This document shows positions 23,389 to 30,346 of a stretch of DNA of 30,447 nucleotides, one piece after another. The position numbers were made by a program, and so were the translations under genes. The DNA is from Candidatus Cloacimonadota bacterium (GTDB lineage Bacteria > Cloacimonadota > Cloacimonadia > Cloacimonadales > TCS61). The first letter of the stretch is position 1. The number at the start of each line of letters is the position of its first letter. The stretch lies in the NCBI GenBank assembly GCA_029932755.1, contig JAOZPK010000002.1, forward strand, positions 7,693-38,139, in the 5' to 3' direction. Under the pieces are notes generated by a model that was not told the DNA's origin, ran no database searches, and saw only the letters and a program-made list of their open reading frames with translations.

Positions 23389-26300
23389 CTAAAAATCCGG
23401 TGTTAAACTTATATAATATGCCGGTTTACTGAAAGTCTCAAGATCGGTGTTCCAGGCAACATCAAATTTTAACACAAAATAACCCAAATTCAATCTGGGT
23501 CCAAATCCAACAGATAGTTTCAAATCTTTCAACCTATCATTATCTGTTAATTTAAGCTCTTCATTTTCATCCCAAATACTTCCGGTATCAATAAAAGCAC
23601 TACCTCGTATCTGATAGAGATACATTGGGAAAGGAAATGACATTTGCAGGTTATCGATAAAGGGATATCTGAGTTCGGCAGAAACCATGAATTTGTTCCT
23701 ACCTATATAATCTTCGGTTAGTCCACGTACTCCATTGTAATAATCCATTGAGAATTTTTGGTTTGTATCCCCTTGTATTGTTCCGCCACTAAACCTGAAA
23801 GCGAATGCATATCTTTTTGCAAAGAATAGATATTTTCTCAAGTCAGTATAAACAATCGTATAATCTTCTTCTGTAGAGAAGCTGTGATTAATAAGAAGAG
23901 CCTTACGTGAACCGGAAACAGGTCCTACACTTCCGTATATTGCATTATCGTGAATCAACGTAAGTTGAGGTGAGTAAATATATTCTGTTTCTTCTGTTTC
24001 CAATCCATAATATTCAGCGAATTCCGGTCTCAGATATTCTGCTATCCAATCATTTCCATCCCACCAATCCCGCTTAATAATTTTAGAAGAGATAATATTT
24101 TCAAAATCGAGTCTCCAAAATTTATTGAATGGATACCGCAGAATGGAATAAATACCAAAATTATATTCTCGTTCACGCATAAAATCATCCCTGTTATAGA
24201 AATTTGTCCAATATACCCATTCATCACTCAGATAAAATCCGCCATAACCATGATCTATCCGTTTTTTCAAGTTCATATAAGTAAGCACAACATCAGAAGC
24301 GCTTAAATCTCCGGTAATTCCCAGTTGAACTCCAATTGCATGATTTCCCATTAGATCGGAAAGACCAAACTGTAATTGAGCGTAAGTTCCACCGGAAGGA
24401 GAATAGGCAGCTCCACCCCAAAGATAATCCAGCGCAAATTTTGGTTTATAAGCAGAACTCAATGGTTCATTCGGCTCTGTGGGTTTTTTATCTAGATCCA
24501 AATTATACGCCTTATTCAAACTATCTACCTGCGTGAAATTCCCAATATCTATCTTTGTAACCTTATGTGAATATTCGGGTAATTCTTTCTTGAACTTCTT
24601 ATCTTGTTTACCGAAAACATGATATCTGTCTAACCTGAATCTCTCATAGAAATTATCTACAAAAGTAAATTCAACCGGTTTGGAATATTCGGTATATACT
24701 AAGTTATCAAGTGGATTAGATAGAGAATAAATATCCCAGCCGCCGTTGAAAAAAGCCGAGAAGACAAGTTCACTATTATCTATAGAAATATCCGGTGCAA
24801 ATATTCCCCCGTGAACATTAGTTATCTTAGCTCTCAACCCGCTTGCAATTTCAATTACATCGCAATTTGAAGTAGTTTCACTCTCGCTCACAAATATGAT
24901 GTTCTCACCTGTTTTATCCCAAATTGGAAAACTGTTTTTCTGAGGATCTTGCGTTACCCTAAAGAACTTGTCTTCAATTAGATCATAATAAAAAACGTCA
25001 GAAGAAAGCTTACTGAAGATCTGCTCTGCATAAGCATCTTCATTGAATGTTCTTTCAGAAGTAAAAGTAATTTTAGAATCATCCGGTGACCAATGCGGTT
25101 GGTTGTCAAAATACTGATCATCAGTTATCGCAGTAATTTCTTCAGTAATAAGATCATAAATGTAGATATCAGATTTTAAGTTTTTTTGACCTGCAAATAC
25201 GATCTTATCCCCATCGTTAGAAACATCAATCTCGAAGATCGCATCAAATTCCGAAAATTCCAATTTCTGAGAAGCTTTTCCGGTTTCATTATCCACAATA
25301 TAGATCTTATCTGCGAATGATGTTTTAGAAACAAAGGCAAATTTATTCCCATCAGGGAACCATGCTAAATTATTCTGTAAATAATGAAATTCCTCATAAT
25401 CCCCGGTCGATTCACCGCTTAAGATCTTTTTATTTTTTTTAAGTCCCAAAATTGATCCTTTCCAGATATCAGTTTTAAGATTCCTATTTGAAAAATAAAT
25501 ATAGCTATTTCCATCGGGAGAAAATCTGGGAGCATAATTGAGTGATGATCCATCTTTACTATGATCTGTCAATCTGGAAAATACCTCGTGAGGAATATCA
25601 TATTCAGCAAATTGGGGGTAGTATTTTCTTTTCAGGAAATTCTTCCATCGAAGTTGTATCTGTTCAAAATCTTTTCCAAAAACCTTTTTAAAGGCAGTAT
25701 CAGTATTTCTATTAAATCGGATTGCATAGAATAATTCCATAACCTTATTTCGATCATATTCTTCTTCAACAAAAACTAGGAAAGATTCTCCCAATCTATA
25801 GGCGTAATATCCACCGATCATTCCCAAATTTCCAATTCTGTCGTTAAGTAGCAGATCGATGACGAACATATTATTGTAAACCGATTCACCATGAACAGCT
25901 TCAAATTCCGGTAAGCCCTCCTGGAACCAAAATGGCAGATTATTCATTGTGAGTAATCTACTTCTATTATTATTTATTCCATTAACATAGGCGTGAGTGA
26001 GTTCGTGCGTGAGAACCTCTTCCATTTTTTTGTAATTACCATCGAATGGAACTGCAACTTTATTATGAGCAGTCTCAGTAAAACCTCCAACACCTTCACC
26101 CAAGAGTGCTCCAATAACATTTGTTGCTTCAAAATCATCATGTGATTTATATAATATTATCGGAATCCTGTTCATAATAGGGCGTTGAAAATCTTTTTTC
26201 AAGTGATAATATGCTTCTTCAGCCATAAGAACTGCAAGTTTACCAAACTCTTTATTTTGACTCGGGTAATAAATATCAAAATGAAGAGACTCAATTTTTT

Positions 26301-26403
26301 TCCATTCCATCTTGGAATTTTGGATTTTATTCTTACCAAAATTGTATGCAAAGAGTTGAAAGGAAACAAGTATCATTAAAGTTGTAAGTACGAATTTTTT
26401 CAT
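23389..26403 (-). CDS. Peptidase MA / PD40 propeller / Omp85 barrel fusion
   Basis: A 1004-residue exported protein with three domains. Signal peptide at 1-19. A gluzincin-type metallopeptidase follows at about 30-260, with HELTH (H133, E134, H137) and a downstream WFQEGLPEFEA whose E162 is the probable third zinc ligand. A TolB-like PD40 beta-propeller spans about 280-570, with repeats APRFSPDG, LAWFPDG and QPHWSPDD. A C-terminal Omp85/BamA-like 16-strand-type barrel (about 670-1004) carries GGTIQGDTNQKFSMDYYNGVRGL and RGSAFIDTGSIWD and ends in F (SLTPDF), the usual BAM signal. POTRA domains are absent. AGGAG precedes the ATG. It may hold a protease at the periplasmic face of an outer-membrane pore. 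Export direction and substrate are unknown. Confidence 0.85.
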   Translation of the reverse strand: MKKFVLTTLMILVSFQLFAYNFGKNKIQNSKMEWKKIESLHFDIYYPSQNKEFGKLAVLMAEEAYYHLKKDFQRPIMNRIPIILYKSHDDFEATNVIGALLGEGVGGFTETAHNKVAVPFDGNYKKMEEVLTHELTHAYVNGINNNRSRLLTMNNLPFWFQEGLPEFEAVHGESVYNNMFVIDLLLNDRIGNLGMIGGYYAYRLGESFLVFVEEEYDRNKVMELFYAIRFNRNTDTAFKKVFGKDFEQIQLRWKNFLKRKYYPQFAEYDIPHEVFSRLTDHSKDGSSLNYAPRFSPDGNSYIYFSNRNLKTDIWKGSILGLKKNKKILSGESTGDYEEFHYLQNNLAWFPDGNKFAFVSKTSFADKIYIVDNETGKASQKLEFSEFDAIFEIDVSNDGDKIVFAGQKNLKSDIYIYDLITEEITAITDDQYFDNQPHWSPDDSKITFTSERTFNEDAYAEQIFSKLSSDVFYYDLIEDKFFRVTQDPQKNSFPIWDKTGENIIFVSESETTSNCDVIEIASGLRAKITNVHGGIFAPDISIDNSELVFSAFFNGGWDIYSLSNPLDNLVYTEYSKPVEFTFVDNFYERFRLDRYHVFGKQDKKFKKELPEYSHKVTKIDIGNFTQVDSLNKAYNLDLDKKPTEPNEPLSSAYKPKFALDYLWGGAAYSPSGGTYAQLQFGLSDLMGNHAIGVQLGITGDLSASDVVLTYMNLKKRIDHGYGGFYLSDEWVYWTNFYNRDDFMREREYNFGIYSILRYPFNKFWRLDFENIISSKIIKRDWWDGNDWIAEYLRPEFAEYYGLETEETEYIYSPQLTLIHDNAIYGSVGPVSGSRKALLINHSFSTEEDYTIVYTDLRKYLFFAKRYAFAFRFSGGTIQGDTNQKFSMDYYNGVRGLTEDYIGRNKFMVSAELRYPFIDNLQMSFPFPMYLYQIRGSAFIDTGSIWDENEELKLTDNDRLKDLKLSVGFGPRLNLGYFVLKFDVAWNTDLETFSKPAYYISLTPDF

Positions 26404-26463
26404 TTATTCTCCTAAATTTTTAACCACTAATTTACACGAACTATATTTAGCAACGAATCTGTC

Positions 26464-26559
26464 TGTCACACTGAGTAGAGACAGAGTCTCATATCGAAGT
26501 GTCAGACAACAATCTTATCCTTCGATACATCCGGCTCCTGCTGGACACTCAGGATGACA
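26464..26559. repeat. Paired-palindrome (REPIN-like) repeat
   Basis: The left arm starts TGTCACACTGAG and ends TATCGAAG. The right arm reads CCTTCGATA and ends ACTCAGGATGACA, complementary to the left. It is the same TGTCA/CTGAG - CTCAG/TGACA design as 30216-30290. It sits in the 225-base gap 26404-26628, whose remainder holds no gene. Confidence 0.75.
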
Positions 26560-26628
26560 TAAATTCCAATATATCTTATCTGTGAAAATCCGTTCAATCC
26601 GTATCATCCATGTGCCATTTTTTTAATC

Positions 26629-27528
26629 CTAAAGGATCTTGATGTTGAAATATCTCTTGGGATTTTCTTTAATATCTTTTAATAATGAATCTAATCTAGC
26701 TGATGAGCGTATTAAATTTTCATATAATACATCTTCGCTCATGAGTTTATTGATACTGCTTTTATCACTTTGCATTTTCTCAGTAATATTGCGAATACTT
26801 GTCGATGTCTCTTTTATGTCATCCAAAGTTAAATTAATAGAAGCAATTACTTCTGAAGACTTCTCCATTGAATTGGAAATGCTTTCCTCATTTGTTGTAA
26901 TAAGTTTATTCAGCTTTGCTGTAAGCTGATTTGCATTGGTGATAAGTCTTTCAAATTCTTCCGTATTCTTATCCAGACTTCTATTGATCTTGTTAATAAC
27001 CATTTGTGTAGTATCGATCACCGAGTCTATTTGCATCACAAAATTTTCATCTCCAGCAATTCTATCCATTATAGTTTGAAAATCGACAACTACACTGCTG
27101 AGCTCAGAAACAAGTTTCATTAATCCAAATCTTTTCTCCCCACTTTGTACCTGAGTTAGATCAAGGTTTTCTCCATCAAATCCGGGAATGATCTCAACCT
27201 GGACATCACCCATCATGTTAGATTCAATTACAGAGAATTGAGTACCTTCCCTTAATGGAAAATCAATCTTGACCTGTAAATCAATAATAACTCCATCTGG
27301 GGCTACTTCAATCTTCTTAACTCTACCTTTTTTCACTCCGCTCACAGTTACACTGCTACCAACCTCAATATTTCCAGCATTATGAAATTTTACTTTCACT
27401 ATCGTCATGTTCTTACTTTGCAAGGTTTCTGTAAACCACATATAGGAAGCAGCTAATACAACAATTGCAATAATCGTAAATAATCCAACTTTGAATTCTG
27501 TACTTTTTTTATTCTGATAGAATTTCAT
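26629..27528 (-). CDS. mlaD: MlaD-like MCE-domain lipid transport protein
   Basis: A 299-residue periplasmic protein anchored by one N-terminal helix (13-32). The MCE domain (about 42-117) holds VKVKFHNAGNIEVGSSVTVSGVKKGRVKKI and ESNMMGDVQVEI. A long helical/coiled-coil part (about 135-290) is typical of MCE proteins that form tubes or hexamers for phospholipid traffic between membranes. The RBS AAGGA, six bases before the ATG, lies inside the 24-bp direct repeat 27533-27556. Its natural upstream partner mlaF is separated from it by the GIY-YIG insertion, which may uncouple their translation. Confidence 0.9.
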   Translation of the reverse strand: MKFYQNKKSTEFKVGLFTIIAIVVLAASYMWFTETLQSKNMTIVKVKFHNAGNIEVGSSVTVSGVKKGRVKKIEVAPDGVIIDLQVKIDFPLREGTQFSVIESNMMGDVQVEIIPGFDGENLDLTQVQSGEKRFGLMKLVSELSSVVVDFQTIMDRIAGDENFVMQIDSVIDTTQMVINKINRSLDKNTEEFERLITNANQLTAKLNKLITTNEESISNSMEKSSEVIASINLTLDDIKETSTSIRNITEKMQSDKSSINKLMSEDVLYENLIRSSARLDSLLKDIKENPKRYFNIKIL

Positions 27529-27532
27529 ATTC

Positions 27533-27556
27533 TTTCCTTATTTCACAAATTCTTTT
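27533..27556. repeat. 24-bp direct repeat, mlaD side of the insertion
   Basis: Identical to 28086-28109 over 24 bases (it begins TTTCCTTATTTCAC and ends AAATTCTTTT on the plus strand). On the minus strand it still encodes the last codons of mlaF (KEFVK plus stop) and contributes the mlaD ribosome binding site, so it is a duplicated mlaF-mlaD junction. Confidence 0.92.
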
Positions 27557-27560
27557 GCAA

Positions 27561-27989
27561 CTAATCTTCAATTACGCTTGCTATCCTTCGACTCCGCTCA
27601 GGAAGACACAAGCTATACTGATCTATCCCCAAACCTGTCATGGTGAGCGGAGTCGAACCATCAGGTTTGAAAATCATTTTTATTAACATTACTACAATGT
27701 GTCTCATTATTACATTCAGCCAATTTATGCAATAATTTAAAATCCCCTTTAACAAGAGCTTTTTCTTAACCCTCTTCCATCTCTTGATCTGCCTTTCTGC
27801 AGATATTGCGAAATAAACATCATCAAAATATTCTGAGAATACTATTTTCACTGGCAAGCGTTTGGAAGTATATCCTATGATCAATCCATTTTGATGTTCA
27901 GATATGCGTTTTTCCAAATTAGAAGTTGAGCCAGTGTAGTAGCTCCCATCTGAACATCTTAGGATATAAACCCAATAAGCTTTTCGCAT
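27561..27989 (-). CDS. GIY-YIG endonuclease, C-terminus frameshifted into repeat
   Basis: The open frame has 142 codons. Residues 1-76 are a normal GIY-YIG domain: WVYIL (6-10), SYYTGSTSNLEKR (16-28), EHQNG, and AISAERQIKRW with E65 as metal ligand. After the run AAGAAAAAGC (A5 tract, plus-strand T5 at 27760-27764) the usual tail is lost. With one extra A the other frame reads KKALVKGDFKLLHKLAE and continues to a TGA at 27661-27663, exactly at the start of the palindromic repeat. As it stands the ORF runs on through the repeat, giving about 35 residues of repeat-derived tail (KPDGSTPLTMTGLG...). The catalytic core may still fold. Real mutation and sequencing error in a homopolymer are both possible. 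Confidence 0.78.
   Translation of the reverse strand: MRKAYWVYILRCSDGSYYTGSTSNLEKRISEHQNGLIIGYTSKRLPVKIVFSEYFDDVYFAISAERQIKRWKRVKKKLLLKGILNYCINWLNVIMRHIVVMLIKMIFKPDGSTPLTMTGLGIDQYSLCLPERSRRIASVIED
27587..27657. repeat. Paired-palindrome repeat at the 3' end of the second GIY-YIG gene
   Basis: Arms TTCGACTCCGCTCA plus GGAAGACA (27587-27608) and TGTCATGG plus TGAGCGGAGTCGAA (27636-27657) are inverted over 22 bases with three mismatches. They begin a few bases after the ancestral GIY-YIG stop. Confidence 0.82.
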
Positions 27990-28009
27990 GGTTATATTCT
28001 CGCTATCCT

Positions 28010-28050
28010 TTGTCCTTCCCCGATCAAATCGGGGCTCAGGATAACACGAG
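28010..28050. repeat. Palindromic repeat at the 5' end of the second GIY-YIG gene
   Basis: The inner stem CCCCGAT-CAA-ATCGGGG (28018-28034) is nested inside outer arms TTGTCCT and AGGACAA (28010-28016, 28044-28050). It lies just upstream of the GIY-YIG start. Confidence 0.78.
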
Positions 28051-28085
28051 CTCAGGACAACATCGAATTTTATTACTTTTCATAA

Positions 28086-28109
28086 TTTCCTTATTTCACA
28101 AATTCTTTT
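28086..28109. repeat. 24-bp direct repeat, mlaF side of the insertion
   Basis: Identical to 27533-27556. It contains the authentic mlaF stop codon (28091-28093). On the minus strand it is followed by AAGGAAATT and an ATG (28083-28081) that opens only about 15 codons, perhaps a decayed copy of the mlaD start region or a chance match. Confidence 0.92.
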
Positions 28110-28807
28110 ATAATTTTTCTCTCATCACTAATAAAATTATCAAAGGATCCGTCAAAAACTATTTTTTTATCATGGATCATAATGATGTGCCCTTTAATCT
28201 TCCTAATGCAATCCATATCATGAGTTATGATGATTGAAGAGATATCGTATTGGCTCTGCAATTTGAGTATTAAATTGGAAATTTCTTCCGCAATAATTGG
28301 ATCAAGACCTGTCGTAGGTTCATCATAAATAATATATTTTGGCTTTAAAATAATTGCTCTGGCCAGGGCAACTCTTTTCTTCATACCACCACTAAGCTCC
28401 GAAGGCATTTTTGTTAGAACATCTTTCAGCCCAACCAATTCAAGTTTTTCTGTAACTTCTTCCAGGATGGTTTTTTCAGAAAGATCTGTATGTTCAATTA
28501 ATGGAAGCGCTACATTTTGATATACATTCATAGAATCTAAAAGAGCAGAACCCTGAAACAGCATTGCCATCTTCTTTCTGGTTTCGTTAAGCTCAAGTTT
28601 ACTCAATTCGTAAAGGTTCTTCTCATCAATAATAACTGAGCCTTCAATCGGCTTGATGAGTCCTTCAATGCATTTCATTAAGACACTTTTTCCAGTTCCA
28701 CTCTGCCCTACAATTATAGTTATCTGGTTTTCTCGTATAGTAAGATCGATACTTTTCAAAATTTTCTGATCACCAAAGCTTATTGAAAGATTCTTAATCT
28801 CTATCAT
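28091..28807 (-). CDS. mlaF: MlaF-like ABC ATPase of lipid transport
   Basis: A 238-residue cytoplasmic ATPase that would drive MCE-type phospholipid transport. Walker A is GQSGTGKS (34-41), the Q-loop is LFQGSALLDSMNVYQNVALPL (typical of Mla ATPases), the signature is LSGGMKKR (138-145), Walker B is YIIYDEPTTGLDP with D162/E163, and the switch is H196 (ITHD). I chose the ATG at 28807, which has AAGGGA six bases upstream. A TTG one codon earlier is less likely. The permease MlaE, normally adjacent, is not in the window. Its 3' end is duplicated by the GIY-YIG insertion. Confidence 0.93.
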   Translation of the reverse strand: MIEIKNLSISFGDQKILKSIDLTIRENQITIIVGQSGTGKSVLMKCIEGLIKPIEGSVIIDEKNLYELSKLELNETRKKMAMLFQGSALLDSMNVYQNVALPLIEHTDLSEKTILEEVTEKLELVGLKDVLTKMPSELSGGMKKRVALARAIILKPKYIIYDEPTTGLDPIIAEEISNLILKLQSQYDISSIIITHDMDCIRKIKGHIIMIHDKKIVFDGSFDNFISDERKIIKEFVK

Positions 28808-28862
28808 CAAGATTCCCTTAAATTCAATTTATTCTCAGCACGATCATTTTTAAAACCCCTCT

Positions 28863-28898
28863 GTCTGGCAATTGCTGGACATTTCCCCTTCTAAGGGG
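28863..28898. repeat. Palindromic repeat overlapping the end of mtaB
   Basis: An imperfect GTC..GCAATTGC..GAC palindrome (28863-28880) is followed by CCCCTT-CT-AAGGGG (28885-28898). The mtaB stop codon (28891-28893) lies inside the second stem, so the final residues SSP are repeat-encoded. Confidence 0.6.
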
Positions 28899-30186
28899 AG
28901 CTAATTTCTACAACTTCAATTCCGTCATACTTTTTGGAAATGGGATTTAAATGTAAATACTTTTTCTTTAGATTCTCATTACTTTTTAGAAATATACGGA
29001 CATAATGGTCTGAAAGAGCTGTCCAATAATCGTCTGCTTTTTGTTCAATTACACCTTTTAATTCAATATTATTATTAATGATAAAGTCAATATATTCAGT
29101 AAGTTTTGCTTTTGAGATCGAGATCAATTTATTGCTTCTTTGTTTAATGATCTTTCCATTCACATGATCTTTCATTTTCTCGGCACGAGTCCCTGATCTT
29201 TTGGAATATGAAAAAACATGAAGGTAAGTAAATTCAAGATTGGAAAGAAAGTGATGAGTTTTATGAAACAGTTCTTCTGTTTCTCCAGGAAGACCAGCTA
29301 TCACATCGATCCCGATTGCAACATCGGGGAATATATTTCTTATTTTGGCAATTGTATTTCGAAATTGTTCAGTAGAATATCGTCTTCCCATTTCTTTTAG
29401 AAGTTCATCACATCCAACTTGAAGCGGGATATGAAAATGGTGACACATTTTTTTACTTTTAATAAAATAATCTAATAATTCATCAGTAAAAAGCTGAGGT
29501 TCGATAGAACTCAATCTGATTAATTCAACACCATCTATTTTCTCAATCTCATAAAGTAATTTTGCCAGAGAATAATCTAATTCTGTTCCATAAAGTCCCA
29601 GATTGATCCCACCAAGTACAAATTCTTTATAACCATTATCAACTAGTTTCTGGATTTGATCGAGTATTTTATTTTTGTTTCTACTTCGAGAATGTCCTCT
29701 GGCGTATGGAATTGCGCAATAAGCACAGTAGTAATCACAGCCATCCTGAATTTTGATAAATGCTCTGGTCTTATCAAGCATTTTAGTTGTAGATATTTCA
29801 TCAAAATTGTACTGATCTTTTATATCTCTGAATTGTTGATTTCCAGAATTAAGTTTTTCAAATATCTTACTTTTACTGTTATTATCAACTATCAAGTCAA
29901 CATTACCTAATTCTTCAATCTCTTCTTTTTTTCTTTGTGAATAGCATCCTGTTACAACAACTTTTACTGAAGGATCAATCTGCTTTTGACTTAACGCTTT
30001 TCGAATGGCATTCCGGCTTTTATAATCTGTCCTATTCGTTACGGTGCAGGTATTAATTACATAAACATCGGCAGGCTTATCAAATTCAATAATCTGATAA
30101 CCTTCTTTAGTAAATTCATCTACAATACATGATGTTTCGTATTGATTAACTTTACATCCGAAGGTGATTGCAGCAATTTTCTTCAT
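28891..30186 (-). CDS. mtaB: tRNA t6A37 methylthiotransferase MtaB
   Basis: A 431-residue radical-SAM enzyme that converts t6A37 of ANN-decoding tRNAs to ms2t6A. The N-terminal UPF0004 domain has three cluster ligands, C11 (FGCKVNQYET), C47 (NTCTVTN) and C81 (GCYSQ). The radical-SAM triad is C150/C154/C157 (CDYYCAYC), followed by IPYARGHSRSR. GCKVNQYE and the ARGHSRSR form favour MtaB over MiaB or RimO. The length is normal. A clear ribosome site is not visible before the ATG. The C-terminus runs into a palindromic repeat. Confidence 0.92.
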   Translation of the reverse strand: MKKIAAITFGCKVNQYETSCIVDEFTKEGYQIIEFDKPADVYVINTCTVTNRTDYKSRNAIRKALSQKQIDPSVKVVVTGCYSQRKKEEIEELGNVDLIVDNNSKSKIFEKLNSGNQQFRDIKDQYNFDEISTTKMLDKTRAFIKIQDGCDYYCAYCAIPYARGHSRSRNKNKILDQIQKLVDNGYKEFVLGGINLGLYGTELDYSLAKLLYEIEKIDGVELIRLSSIEPQLFTDELLDYFIKSKKMCHHFHIPLQVGCDELLKEMGRRYSTEQFRNTIAKIRNIFPDVAIGIDVIAGLPGETEELFHKTHHFLSNLEFTYLHVFSYSKRSGTRAEKMKDHVNGKIIKQRSNKLISISKAKLTEYIDFIINNNIELKGVIEQKADDYWTALSDHYVRIFLKSNENLKKKYLHLNPISKKYDGIEVVEISSP

Positions 30187-30215
30187 ATATATATTAACCT
30201 AATTTGTATTTGTAT

Positions 30216-30290
30216 TGTCATGCTGAGTTTATCGAAGCATTGGTAATACTCTACAATTAAGCTCAACCCTTCGACAGGCTCAGGGTGACA
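30216..30290. repeat. Paired-palindrome (REPIN-like) repeat upstream of mtaB
   Basis: The left arm TGTCATGCTGAG...ATCGAAGCA and right arm CCCTTCGACAGGCTCAGGGTGACA are inverted around a spacer of about 30 bases. The same design as 26464-26559. It is in the gap between aspS and mtaB. Confidence 0.8.
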
Positions 30291-30346
30291 ATTATATTAC
30301 TAATCTACCGGTATGTTATTCCTATCACCAATAAGTATATTATCAT

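Larger units (their letters stand above)
27533..28109 (-). mobile_element. Candidate GIY-YIG insertion between mlaF and mlaD (module 2)
   Basis: About 529 bases (27557-28085) lie between two perfect 24-bp direct repeats. Removing the insert and one repeat copy would restore a tight mlaF stop - mlaD start junction with nine bases between stop and ATG and the ribosome site overlapping the stop. The insert holds one GIY-YIG gene with a paired palindrome at each end and no known transposase. Mobility is strongly suggested by the duplication. The mechanism is unknown. Confidence 0.7.

Noticed and set aside
27660..27661. Treating the repeat-encoded tail of the second GIY-YIG protein as a real domain
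   Set aside because: The tail is palindromic DNA translated after a frameshift. The alternate frame restores the family's usual C-terminus.
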